From positions 1 through 24,609 of the forward strand of contig DATMJI010000166.1 of the NCBI GenBank assembly GCA_035553895.1: DNA of 24,609 nt. The letters run 5' to 3'. This DNA comes from JADDRA01 sp035553895. GTDB lineage: Bacteria > Actinomycetota > Acidimicrobiia > Acidimicrobiales > CADCSY01. Positions 14,504 through 22,074 of the stretch are shown here, piece by piece. The notes below the pieces were generated by a model. It did no database searches. It was not told the origin of the DNA and saw nothing but the letters and a program-made list of their open reading frames with translations. The position numbers and the translations under genes were made by a program. The stretch's first letter is position 1; every line of letters starts with the position of its first letter.

Positions 14504-16243
14504 ATGACGACGTTCCGGGTGTGGGCGCCCCGAGCCGACCGGGTGGAGGTCGATCTCGGCGGGCGCCGGATAGCCATGGGCGAGGCCGGGAGAGGGTGGT
14601 GGGAGGTCGAGGTGGCCGACGCCGGCCCCGGCACCGACTACGCCTACCGGGTGGACGGCTCCGACCCCCTGCCCGATCCCCGCTCCGCCCACCAGCCGCA
14701 CGGCGTCAACGGTCCCTCGCGGGTGGTCGACCACCGTGCCTTCCGGTGGCAGGACGGTGCCTGGCGAGGCTTCCACCTGCCCTCGGCGGTGCTCTACGAG
14801 CTCCACATCGGCACCTTCAGCGCCGAGGGAACGTTCGACGGGGCCGTGGCCCACCTCGATCACCTGGTCCAGCTCGGGGTCACGGCGGTGGAGCTGCTGC
14901 CGGTCGCCCAGTTCCCCGGATGTCGCAACTGGGGCTATGACGGTGTCGATCTCTACGCCCCGCACGACGGCTACGGCGGTCCCGACGGGCTGCGCCGCCT
15001 GGTCGACGCCTGCCACGCCCGGGGCCTCGGGGTGGTGCTCGACGTGGTCTACAACCACCTCGGACCCGAGGGGAACCACCTCGAGCGCTTCGCCCCCTAC
15101 TTCACCTCCTTCTACGCCACCCCCTGGGGCCAGGCCGTGAACTACGACCGGGCGGCCAGCGACGAGGTCCGGCGCTTCGTCATCGACAACGCCCTCAGCT
15201 GGCTGCGCGACTACCACTTCGACGCCCTGCGCCTCGACGCCATCCACGCCATCGTCGACACCTCGGCCACCCACCTCCTGGAGCAACTGGCCGTCGAGGT
15301 GGCCGAGCTGGCCGCCGCCGAAGGGCGATCCCTGTGGCTGATCGCCGAGAGCGACCTGAACGACCCCCGCGTGATCCGGCCCCGCGACGCCGGCGGCCAC
15401 GGCATCGACGCCCAGTGGAGCGACGACTTCCACCACGCCCTGCACACGGTGCTTACCGGCGAGCACGACGGCTACTACCGCGACTTCGGCTCCCTGGCCG
15501 ACCTGGCCACCGCCCTCGAGCACGTCTGGGTCTACGCCGGCCGTTGGTCGCCCACGCGCGACCGGACCCACGGTCGGCCACCGACGGGCCTGCCCGGGTG
15601 GTGCTTTCTGGGCTACCTGCAGAACCACGACCAAGTGGGCAACCGGGCGGTGGGAGACCGCATCTCGTCGGCGCTTTCGACCGACCGCCTCAAGGTCGGT
15701 GCCGCCCTGGTGCTCACCGCCCCCTTCGTCCCCATGCTCTTCCAGGGCGAGGAGTGGGCGGCGTCCACCCCCTTCCAGTACTTCACCAGCCACGACGATC
15801 CCGAGCTCGGCCGCCTGGTGCGCCAGGGCCGGCGGGCCGAGTTCGCCGCCTTCGGCTGGACGGCCGAGCAGGTCCCCGACCCCCAGGATCCGGCCACCTT
15901 CGAGCGCTCCAAGCTCGACTGGGAGGAACCGGGTCGATCGCCGCACGCCGAGATGCTCGACTGGTACCGCACGCTCATCGAGCTGCGCCGGTCGACTCCG
16001 GGCCTGGGCGACGGCCGCCTGGATCGGGTGCGGGTGCGCGTCGACGAGGAGGCCGGTTGGTTGGTGGTCGAGCGGGGCCAGCTCCGGGTGGCCGCCAACC
16101 TGGGGCCGTCGCCGGTCACCGTCGCCCTGGAGGGCGGCACGGACCAGGCCGTGCTGGCCGCCTCCCATCCGGGTATCTCCGTCCATGGGGACCACGCCGA
16201 CCTCCCGAGTGACTCGGTGGTGATCGTGGGGCCCTCTGGGTAA
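14504..16243 (+). CDS. treZ: Malto-oligosyltrehalose trehalohydrolase
   Basis: A 579-residue GH13 enzyme with the short N-terminal beta domain of TreZ (FRVWAPRADRVEVDLGGRRI). Predicted catalytic residues are D245 in FDALRLDAIH, E282 in IAESDLNDPR and D376 in NHDQVGNR. It releases free trehalose from the maltooligosyl-trehalose made by TreY. The start ATG 14504 is six bases after the treY stop, so the two are translationally close. The family length is normal. A branching enzyme of GH13 would look similar, but YTSPV-type TreY next door and the NHDQVGNR/ESDLNDPR motifs favour TreZ. Confidence 0.92.
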   Translation: MTTFRVWAPRADRVEVDLGGRRIAMGEAGRGWWEVEVADAGPGTDYAYRVDGSDPLPDPRSAHQPHGVNGPSRVVDHRAFRWQDGAWRGFHLPSAVLYELHIGTFSAEGTFDGAVAHLDHLVQLGVTAVELLPVAQFPGCRNWGYDGVDLYAPHDGYGGPDGLRRLVDACHARGLGVVLDVVYNHLGPEGNHLERFAPYFTSFYATPWGQAVNYDRAASDEVRRFVIDNALSWLRDYHFDALRLDAIHAIVDTSATHLLEQLAVEVAELAAAEGRSLWLIAESDLNDPRVIRPRDAGGHGIDAQWSDDFHHALHTVLTGEHDGYYRDFGSLADLATALEHVWVYAGRWSPTRDRTHGRPPTGLPGWCFLGYLQNHDQVGNRAVGDRISSALSTDRLKVGAALVLTAPFVPMLFQGEEWAASTPFQYFTSHDDPELGRLVRQGRRAEFAAFGWTAEQVPDPQDPATFERSKLDWEEPGRSPHAEMLDWYRTLIELRRSTPGLGDGRLDRVRVRVDEEAGWLVVERGQLRVAANLGPSPVTVALEGGTDQAVLAASHPGISVHGDHADLPSDSVVIVGPSG

Positions 16244-16253
16244 GAGCCAAGCA

Positions 16254-17216
16254 ATGACGGCGTACTCTGCATCGGGAAGGGGTGGGTTCAGCCACGGCGC
16301 CACCATCTATGACACCGATGCCGCCTTCGTGGCCACGGTGGCCCCCTTCCTGGCCGAGGGCATGGCCAACGGCGACGCCACCTTGGCCGCCCTGAGCCCG
16401 GAGCGGGAGGCGCTGGTGCGCTCCGCCTTCCCCGGCCACCCCGGCGTCACGTTCGTTTCCGGCCGGATCTACCACGGTCATCCCGCCTCCACCATCCGGG
16501 CCTACCAGGACCTCTTCGCCGGGCAGCTGGCCGCCGGGGCGTCTCGCATCCGCATCGTCGGGGAGGCCCCCCACTCCCGGAGCGACCTGGCCTGGGGCGA
16601 GTGGGCCAGCTACGAGGCGGCCATCAACCGGGCCTACGAGACCTTCCCCCTGTGGGGGCTGTGCGCCTACGACCGCCGGACCACCCCGGGTGGGATGCTC
16701 GACGCCGCCGAGCGCACCCACCCCCACCTCGTCACCACCGGCGCTGGCCCGCTCCCCAACGACCGCTACGAGGACCCGGAGCGCTTCCTCGCCGGTCTCC
16801 CGGCAAGTGCCCCCACCGACCTCGAGGCCAGGGCCGCCGACCTCCAGCTGGTCGATCCCCTCCCCGCCACCGCCCGCCACGCCATCGCCGATCTGAGCCG
16901 GGAGGCGGGGCTCGGCGACGACGAGCTCGACGACCTGCGCATCGCCGTCAACGAGGTGGTCGCCAACGCCATGGTCCACGGGCGGCCGCCGACGACGGTG
17001 CGGGCGTGGGCGACCGACCGGCAGGTGGTGGTGACGGTGCACGACCGGGGTCCCGGCCCGAGTGATCCCCTCGCCGGGCTGGTCCCGGCCAGCGGGGAGG
17101 CAGGTGAGGGCGGCTACGGCTTGTGGATCACCCGCCAGCTGTGCCCGCGGGTCGACCTCGAGACGGCGCCCGACGGCTTCACCGTGCGCCTGGTCGTCGG
17201 GGCGGCGGCGGCCTGA
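16254..17216 (+). CDS. MEDS-domain sensor with RsbW-like HATPase
   Basis: A 320-residue soluble protein with two domains. Residues about 10-165 match the MEDS (DcmR-type) sensory domain: YDTDAAFVATVAPFLAEGM at the start, GRIYHGHP, and WGLCAYDRR followed by a THPHL stretch. Residues about 190-318 are a GHKL ATPase with N-box NEVVANAMVHG, HDRGPGP and GEGGYGLWITRQL. There is no phospho-acceptor histidine domain, so it resembles anti-sigma kinases of the RsbW class, not a classical histidine kinase. It starts only 10 bp after treZ, which suggests cotranscription with the trehalose genes and a stress-sensing role. The signal and partner are unknown. Confidence 0.8.
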   Translation: MTAYSASGRGGFSHGATIYDTDAAFVATVAPFLAEGMANGDATLAALSPEREALVRSAFPGHPGVTFVSGRIYHGHPASTIRAYQDLFAGQLAAGASRIRIVGEAPHSRSDLAWGEWASYEAAINRAYETFPLWGLCAYDRRTTPGGMLDAAERTHPHLVTTGAGPLPNDRYEDPERFLAGLPASAPTDLEARAADLQLVDPLPATARHAIADLSREAGLGDDELDDLRIAVNEVVANAMVHGRPPTTVRAWATDRQVVVTVHDRGPGPSDPLAGLVPASGEAGEGGYGLWITRQLCPRVDLETAPDGFTVRLVVGAAAA

Positions 17217-17223
17217 GCACCCT

Positions 17224-17243
17224 GGCCCCCGGTCCCCGGGGCC
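17224..17243 (+). terminator. Possible hairpin terminator after the MEDS-HATPase gene
   Basis: GGCCCC (17224-17229) and GGGGCC (17238-17243) form a 6-bp stem around 8 bases, eight bases after the stop codon. There is no T-tract, so it would be a weak or factor-assisted terminator at most. Confidence 0.3.
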
Positions 17244-17258
17244 GCCTGCGGCGAGCTT

Positions 17259-17299
17259 GTTGCGACCTGGTTGCATGACGGGAGCCCCCGCCGTAGCGT
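17259..17299 (+). promoter_or_regulatory. Promoter of the zinc/manganese uptake operon, with direct repeat
   Basis: TTGCAT (17271-17276), 17 bases, then TAGCGT (17294-17299), followed by eight bases and the ATG at 17308. This is the best complete -35/-10 promoter in the window. GTTGC occurs at 17259-17263 and 17270-17274, one helical turn apart, and the second copy overlaps the -35. It is a candidate binding site for a metal regulator, but matches no Zur, MntR or IdeR consensus I can recall. Confidence 0.55.
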
Positions 17300-17307
17300 G
17301 ACCGTCG

Positions 17308-18324
17308 ATGCACACGGTCCGGGCGCTCGCTACTGCCGCCCTCGTGCTCGCAGTCCCGGCGTGCGGTGGCCCCGCCGACGACGACGACGCCGGCCCGGGT
17401 CCGGGGAGGGCCGGCGATCGCCTGGCCGTCGCCACCACCGTCGCGCCGGTCACCAGCATCGTGGCCACCATCGCCGGTGAGCGGGCCGACGTCACCGGCA
17501 TCGTGGCGGAGGGCACCGATTCGCACACCTTCGAGCCCCGGCCCAGCGTGGCCGAGCTGCTGTCGAAGGTCGACGTCGTCTACCTGAACGGGCTCCAGCT
17601 GGAGGAGCCCACCCGGGAGCTGGCCGAGGCCAACCTGGCCGAGGGGTCCGCCATCGTGGCCCTGGGCGAGCTGGCCCTGCCCGAGCAGGACTACATCTAC
17701 GACTTCTCCTTCCCCGAGGAGGCGGGCCGGCCCAACCCCCATCTGTGGACCGATCCCGATCTGGCACTCGAGTACGCCGAGATCGTGGCCGGTGATCTGG
17801 CCGGGCGGGATCCGGGCAACGCCGAGTACTACCGGCGCAACCTCGACGCCTTCGCGGTGGTGGTGGCCGAGCTGTCGTCGGCCATGCGGGAGGCCTTCGC
17901 CACCATCCCCGACGGTCAACGCCAGCTGCTCACCTACCACGACGCCTACGCCTACGTCGCCCCCAACTACGGCTTCGAGGTGATCGGCGCCATCCAGGTG
18001 TCGGACTTCGAGGACCCCACCCCCCGGGAGGTGGCGGGCCTGATCGATCAGGTACGGGACACAGGGATCCGGGCCATCTTCGGCTCCGAGGTCTTCCCCA
18101 GCCCCGTCCTCGAGCAGATCGGGCGGGAGACCGGCGTGCGCTACGTCGACACCCTGCGCGACGACGACCTGCCCGGGGAGCCCGGTGAGGCGGAACACTC
18201 CTGGGCCGGCCTCATGCGCCGCAACTACGTCACCATCACCGAGGCCCTGGGTGGCGACGCCGCCGTCCTGGAGGCACTCGAGATCGCCCCGGTGGCCCCC
18301 GACCAGGCCGAGTACCCGCAGTGA
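17308..18324 (+). CDS. Zinc/manganese ABC transporter binding lipoprotein (TroA family)
   Basis: A 338-residue cluster A-I solute-binding protein. The N-terminus is a lipoprotein signal ending at C19 (VPAC), followed by an acidic linker DDDDAGPG. Likely metal ligands are H73 (DSHTFEP), H145 (NPHLWTDP), H211 (TYHDAYAY) and an aspartate in VDTLRDDD near 281-286. This His-His-His-Asp set occurs in TroA and ZnuA proteins and points to Zn2+ or Mn2+. The long His-rich loop of E. coli ZnuA is absent. It overlaps the downstream ATPase by GTGA, so the three transporter genes form one operon. The metal cannot be fixed from sequence alone. Confidence 0.88.
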   Translation: MHTVRALATAALVLAVPACGGPADDDDAGPGPGRAGDRLAVATTVAPVTSIVATIAGERADVTGIVAEGTDSHTFEPRPSVAELLSKVDVVYLNGLQLEEPTRELAEANLAEGSAIVALGELALPEQDYIYDFSFPEEAGRPNPHLWTDPDLALEYAEIVAGDLAGRDPGNAEYYRRNLDAFAVVVAELSSAMREAFATIPDGQRQLLTYHDAYAYVAPNYGFEVIGAIQVSDFEDPTPREVAGLIDQVRDTGIRAIFGSEVFPSPVLEQIGRETGVRYVDTLRDDDLPGEPGEAEHSWAGLMRRNYVTITEALGGDAAVLEALEIAPVAPDQAEYPQ

Positions 18325-19112
18325 GCGAGGGCCGCGAGCCGCTCGTCCACCTGGAGGGCGTCACCTGCTCCTACGGCGACGGTGCGGTGCTGCGCGCCGT
18401 CGACCTGACGGTCGTCTCCGGTCAGTTCACCGGTGTGGTCGGTCCCTCGGGGGCGGGCAAGACCACCTTGTTGCGGGCCATCACCGGCTCCACTCGGCCC
18501 GTCGCCGGGCGGGTCCGGACCCGCCCCGGGTTGGCCGTGGCCTACGTGCCCCAGGTGGAGACGGTCGACTGGAGCTTCCCCGTGACCGTCAGCGAGTGCC
18601 TGCTCATGGCCCGCCCCGCCGGCCGGCGCCGCCCCTGGCCCAGCCACCAGGAGCGGGCCGACGTGGAGGGCCTGCTCGACCGCCTGGGCCTTCAGGGTCT
18701 CGGCTCCCGCCACATCGGGGCGCTGTCCGGTGGCCAGCAGCAACGCATGTTCATCGCCCGGGCCCTGCTGCGCCGGCCCCAGCTCCTGCTCATGGACGAG
18801 CCCACCTCGGGCGTCGACGTCAAGACCCGCCACGAGATCCTGCACCTGCTGCGGGAGCTCAACGGTGACGGGCTCGCCGTCGTGCTCAGCACCCATGATC
18901 TCAACGGCATCGCCGCCCACCTGCCCCACCTGGTGTGTTTGAACCAGGTGGTCATCGGCGCCGGGCCACCCCGGGAGGTGCTGACCAGCGAGGTGCTGGA
19001 GCGCACCTACGGAGCACGCATGGAGGTGCTCGAGCACGGCGGGATGCCCGTGGTGGTCGACCACTACGGCAGGGCCGAAGCCGTCCCGTTGCGCCCGGCC
19101 GCCGGGGACTGA
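18321..19112 (+). CDS. Zinc/manganese ABC transporter, ATP-binding protein
   Basis: A 263-residue single-domain ATPase of the ZnuC/MntB class. Walker A GPSGAGKT is at 41-48, the signature LSGGQQQR at 135-142, Walker B LLMDEP around D159-E160 and the H-loop at H192. It energises import of the metal captured by the preceding lipoprotein. The GTG start overlaps the upstream stop as GTGA, which implies translational coupling. The permease gene starts six bases after its stop. Confidence 0.9.
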   Translation: MSEGREPLVHLEGVTCSYGDGAVLRAVDLTVVSGQFTGVVGPSGAGKTTLLRAITGSTRPVAGRVRTRPGLAVAYVPQVETVDWSFPVTVSECLLMARPAGRRRPWPSHQERADVEGLLDRLGLQGLGSRHIGALSGGQQQRMFIARALLRRPQLLLMDEPTSGVDVKTRHEILHLLRELNGDGLAVVLSTHDLNGIAAHLPHLVCLNQVVIGAGPPREVLTSEVLERTYGARMEVLEHGGMPVVVDHYGRAEAVPLRPAAGD

Positions 19113-19118
19113 GCCACG

Positions 19119-19970
19119 GTGGACGCCTTGGTAGCCCCTCTGGAGTTCGAGTTCTTCCGCAACGGGCTGGTGGTGGCCACCCTGGCCGGGGCCCTGTGCG
19201 GGCTGGTCGGGGTCTACGTGGTCCTCAAGGGCATGAGCTACATCGGCCACGGCCTCTCGCACGCCATCTTCGGCGGCTTTGCCGCCAGCGCCCTGCTCGG
19301 GGTCAACGTCTTCCTCGGCGCCGGCGCCTGGGGCGTGGCCTCGGCGCTGATGATCAACGGGGTGACCCGCCGGCGGGTGATCGGTGCCGACGCCGCCATC
19401 GGGGTGGTGACCACCGCCAGCTTCGCCCTGGGCCTGGCGCTGTTCGCCGTGTTCGGGACGGCGGGGGGCAGCTTCGACGCCGCCCTGTTCGGGAGCATCC
19501 TCGGGGTGTCGGGCGCCGATGTGGGGGTGGTGGCGCTGGTCCTGGTTCTGGCCGTGGCCACGGTGGCGATCCGCTACCGGGCGCTGCTGTTCACCACCTT
19601 CGACCCCGAGGTGGCCGACGTGTCGGGTGTGCCCACGGCCCGCATCGACGCCCTGCTCATGGTGGTGCTGGCCGCCACCATCTTGTCCACCATGCAGGTG
19701 CTCGGCGTCACCCTCATCGCTGCCGCCCTGGTCATCCCCGCCACCGTGGCGCGCATGTGCACCCACTCCTTCGCCCGCATGCTGGCTCTCGCCACCGCCG
19801 TCGGCGCCGCCTGCGGCTTCGTCGGCATGAACCTCAGCTACCACCTCGACGTGCAGTCCGGTCCCTCCATCGTGCTGGTGGGCGCCGCCTGCTTCGCCGC
19901 CGTCTTCGCCGCCACCCGCACCCACAGCCGCAGCCGGTCCCGCCCGGTTGTGGAGGATCGAGGTGGCTGA
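19119..19970 (+). CDS. Zinc/manganese ABC transporter, permease (ZnuB/MntC family)
   Basis: A 283-residue very hydrophobic protein with about eight or nine membrane segments. The N-terminal FEFFRNGLVVATLAGALCGLVGVYVVL and the segment SYIGHGLSHAIFGGFA are hallmarks of the ABC-3 metal permease family. A homodimer would form the membrane channel. The start is GTG 19119, six bases after the ATPase stop. The C-terminus ends in an arginine-rich cytoplasmic tail. The carotenoid gene crtYc follows 40 bp downstream. Confidence 0.9.
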   Translation: MDALVAPLEFEFFRNGLVVATLAGALCGLVGVYVVLKGMSYIGHGLSHAIFGGFAASALLGVNVFLGAGAWGVASALMINGVTRRRVIGADAAIGVVTTASFALGLALFAVFGTAGGSFDAALFGSILGVSGADVGVVALVLVLAVATVAIRYRALLFTTFDPEVADVSGVPTARIDALLMVVLAATILSTMQVLGVTLIAAALVIPATVARMCTHSFARMLALATAVGAACGFVGMNLSYHLDVQSGPSIVLVGAACFAAVFAATRTHSRSRSRPVVEDRGG

Positions 19971-20010
19971 GCGGCGCCGAGGCTCCACAATCACGGGGGT
20001 GGACGACCGC

Positions 20011-20340
20011 ATGCAGTACCTCAAGCTCCTGGGGGCGTGCCTGGCTCTCACCCTGCCCCTCGAGTTCGCCTACCGGGGCCGGGTGTGGCGCCGCCCCCGG
20101 CGCCTGGCCCGGGCCCTGGCCCCCACCCTGGCTATCTTCGTGCCGTGGGACACCCTCGCCTTCCGGGCCGGTCACTGGCACCTCAACCCGAGGTACTCCA
20201 GCGGGATCGAGCTGCCGGGGGGGCTCCCGGTCGACGAGCTGGCCTTTTTCGTGGCCGTGCCCATCTGCAGCCTGCTGTCGTACGAAGCGGTGCGGACGGG
20301 CCTCGCCGGCGACCATCCCTGGCGAAGGTCTACCCGCTGA
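20011..20340 (+). CDS. crtYc: Lycopene beta-cyclase subunit CrtYc
   Basis: A 109-residue membrane protein with three hydrophobic segments, of the size and pattern of CrtYc: LTLPLEFAYRGRVWRR near the start, PWDTLAFRAGHWHLNPRY in the middle and LPGGLPVDELAFFVAVPICSLLSYEAVR near the end. It forms a heterodimer with CrtYd that closes the ionone rings of lycopene. ATG 20011 is taken as the start. The alternative GTG 19999, four codons upstream, sits seven bases after CACAAT, which would fit the leaderless pattern of this window. The 3' end overlaps the start region of crtYd. Confidence 0.85.
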   Translation: MQYLKLLGACLALTLPLEFAYRGRVWRRPRRLARALAPTLAIFVPWDTLAFRAGHWHLNPRYSSGIELPGGLPVDELAFFVAVPICSLLSYEAVRTGLAGDHPWRRSTR

Positions 20341-20651
20341 CGTCGCTGGCCGCCGCCGCCGCGGTGGTGGTGGCCGAGCGGGCGTGGTTGCGCACCGGCG
20401 TCTTCCGCTCGCCCCAGTACTGGATCTCCATGGCCATCTGCGGGGGCTTCATGATCGCCGTCGACGGCTGGATGTCGAAGCTCTCGGCCCCCATCGTCAT
20501 CTACGACGAGCGCCACACCAGCGGGCTGCGCTTCCCCTGGGACATCCCCACCGAGGAGTTCCTCTACGCCTTTGCCATGCTCACCCTGCCCGTGCTGGTC
20601 TGGGAGCGCGACCACCAGCGGGCCACGGGAACGGCAGCGGCCGGCCGGTAG
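20319..20651 (+). CDS. crtYd: Lycopene beta-cyclase subunit CrtYd
   Basis: A small three-helix membrane protein with the strongly conserved CrtYd block: YWISMAICGGF, VDGWMSKLSAPIVIYD and RFPWDIPTEEFLYAFAMLTLPVLVWER. It partners CrtYc in ring formation. The start is unclear because no ATG, GTG or TTG precedes the first helix in this frame. CTG 20319 gives the N-terminus (M)AKVYPLTSL, which best resembles family members. CTG 20337 overlaps the crtYc stop as CTGA. GTG 20364 would cut the first helix in half. The stop TAG is also part of the -10 hexamer of crtZ. Confidence 0.82.
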   Translation: MAKVYPLTSLAAAAAVVVAERAWLRTGVFRSPQYWISMAICGGFMIAVDGWMSKLSAPIVIYDERHTSGLRFPWDIPTEEFLYAFAMLTLPVLVWERDHQRATGTAAAGR

Positions 20652-20654
20652 GCT
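20649..20654 (+). promoter_or_regulatory. Leaderless-type -10 hexamer of crtZ
   Basis: TAGGCT is followed by seven bases and GTG at 20662. The first three bases are the crtYd stop codon, so a promoter hexamer is built into the end of the upstream gene. It would allow crtZ to be transcribed apart from crtYcd. Confidence 0.5.
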
Positions 20655-20661
20655 CGCGCCC

Positions 20662-21180
20662 GTGACGGTCCTGCTGGTCGTCGGGGCGTTCCTCGGGATG
20701 GAGGTGGCGGTCTACCTCTCCCACCGCTTCGTGATGCACGGGCCGGGCATGGCCGTCCACGCCAGTCACCACCAGCGCCGCCCCGAGCCGTCCTGGGAGC
20801 GCAACGATCTCTACCCCCTGGCCGGATCGGTCCTGGCCATGGTCGGCTTCGGCCTCGGCCTCAACGTGGCCGGGTTGGAGGCGTTGGTCCCGCTGGCCAG
20901 CGGGCTCACCGTCTACGGCGCCTGCTACTTCTTCGTCCACGACATCTACATCCACCGCCGCCTGCCCGTCTTCCGGGCCGAGCTGGCCGTGTGCGAGCGC
21001 CTCAAGGCGGCGCATCGCATCCACCACCTCTGGGGGGGCGAGCCCTACGGCATGCTCTTCCCGGTGGTGCCAGCCGCCTTGCGGGCACGGGCCGAGGGTG
21101 TCGACTACGACCCCTTCCCGCCGGCCCGCCCCCGGCCCCGCCGGGACGCACCGCCCGTAGGCACCTCCACCACCGGCTGA
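20662..21180 (+). CDS. crtZ: Beta-carotene hydroxylase CrtZ
   Basis: A 172-residue membrane di-iron hydroxylase with all four histidine motifs: HRFVMH (21-26), HASHH (33-37), HDIYIH (93-98) and HRIHH (118-122). It adds 3-hydroxyl groups to beta-ionone rings, giving cryptoxanthin and zeaxanthin. Its position right after crtYc-crtYd fits a pathway from lycopene via beta-carotene to zeaxanthin. GTG 20662 was chosen because it is 10 bases after crtYd, has a TAGGCT hexamer seven bases before it, and places the first histidine box at the usual distance. The proline/arginine-rich C-terminal tail is likely disordered. Confidence 0.92.
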   Translation: MTVLLVVGAFLGMEVAVYLSHRFVMHGPGMAVHASHHQRRPEPSWERNDLYPLAGSVLAMVGFGLGLNVAGLEALVPLASGLTVYGACYFFVHDIYIHRRLPVFRAELAVCERLKAAHRIHHLWGGEPYGMLFPVVPAALRARAEGVDYDPFPPARPRPRRDAPPVGTSTTG

Positions 21181-21191
21181 ACACCCCCGCT

Positions 21192-21361
21192 CTAGGAGGT
21201 TGCTGATCTAACCGTGCGCAGCCTCGGCGAGCTGTTCGGCGTTCATCGCAAGGACGCAGCGAGGAAGGAAATGCCTGGCGCATTTTCGACGAGTGAGGAC
21301 GCCGCGAGGGGCGTCGACAGCCGCCGAGATGCGTGCGGCCATTAGATCAGGAGCCTCCTAG
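21192..21361. repeat. Long near-palindromic intergenic element (~170 bp)
   Basis: End arms 21192-21211 and 21342-21361 are complementary at 18 of 20 positions (CTAGGAGG...CTGATCTAA). Pairing continues inward with small bulges over about 30 further bases. The apex is a perfect hairpin AAATGC-CTGGC-GCATTT (21269-21285), centred within one base of the middle of the whole element. Two direct copies of GGACGC(A/C)GCGAGG lie at 21252-21264 and 21297-21309. It fills the gap between convergent crtZ and the crtA-like gene and includes the latter's stop codon. It could be a MITE-like repeat, a structured RNA or a large bidirectional terminator. No ORF is seen in it. Confidence 0.75.
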
Positions 21362-22062
21362 GGTCCTGACAACGGGTCGCGGCCGTCCCACGTGCCGCGG
21401 GACCGGTAGGGTCGGAAGCGGGCGAAGAGCTCCTCGGTGAACCAGCCCTCCTCACGTGTGCGGCGCACCACGGCCTCGTGGGGGGACCGGCGGTAGGCGA
21501 AGTCGGTGGCGTCGGCCGCCGAGCGCCACAGGCTGAAGGTGGCCTGCAGGCCCACCGGGGCCTCGCCCACCCCTACCACCGCCAGCAGGCCGGGGCGGCG
21601 TCGGAGGTCGGCCTCCACGGCCGGGACCGAGCGGTAGAAGGCGGGCCAGTGGCGCAGGGCGATGCGGGCCCGGGTGAGCACCGCCACCGGTGCACCGGGG
21701 TCGTCGGCGCCGGCGTCGAGGTCAGTCAAAGGGTTGGCGCCGCCCCAGGAGCCGTGGGCCGACAGGGGCTGCAGGCCGACGTCCCAGGACTCCTCGCCCC
21801 GACGGTGCCGGCGCCGGAGCAGCGGCGAGGCGGTCCAGAAGGCGTCCAGGGCGGCCTCGTCGTCCCACACGGCGAACATGGCCCAGCGGCGCAGGTCGGC
21901 GCCCAGGCCCATGGCCGAGCCCCGGCCGGTGCCGAGCCGGCGGGCGAAGCGCAGCCCGGGAACGGCCGCCAGCGACCGGCCCCCGGCGGCCAGCTCGGCC
22001 ATGGCCCCGGGAGCGTGGCGCGCCGGGTAGCGGGTGAGGTGGAAGGAGGCGACCGCGGCCAT
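21358..22062 (-). CDS. CrtA-like (spheroidene monooxygenase family) protein
   Basis: A 234-residue protein resembling CrtA through most of its length. It has RRLGTGRG (near 50), WAMFAVWDDEAALDAF, PVAVLTRARIAL, GVGEAPVGLQATFSLW and a C-terminal TREEGWFTEELFARFRP. CrtA of purple bacteria adds keto groups to acyclic carotenoids. Here it lies beside cyclic-carotenoid genes, so its substrate may differ. ATG 22062 is used; a longer in-frame start at 22155 would overlap the divergent PlsY-like gene. A TACGGT hexamer lies 12 bases before it. The stop codon lies inside the long palindromic element. Family membership is fairly sure, the reaction is inferred. Confidence 0.75.
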   Translation of the reverse strand: MAAVASFHLTRYPARHAPGAMAELAAGGRSLAAVPGLRFARRLGTGRGSAMGLGADLRRWAMFAVWDDEAALDAFWTASPLLRRRHRRGEESWDVGLQPLSAHGSWGGANPLTDLDAGADDPGAPVAVLTRARIALRHWPAFYRSVPAVEADLRRRPGLLAVVGVGEAPVGLQATFSLWRSAADATDFAYRRSPHEAVVRRTREEGWFTEELFARFRPYRSRGTWDGRDPLSGP

Positions 22063-22074
22063 GGGCTGGCGCTG

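Noticed and set aside
17250..17307. Zur box before the zinc/manganese operon
   Set aside because: The region has a GTTGC direct repeat but not the TGAAAATNATTTTCA-like palindrome of actinobacterial Zur sites.
20011..20651. Frameshift mutation splitting a single fused lycopene cyclase
   Set aside because: CrtYc and CrtYd are normally separate overlapping genes in actinobacteria, and both parts are complete in length. A sequencing error cannot be fully excluded, because crtYd lacks a normal start.
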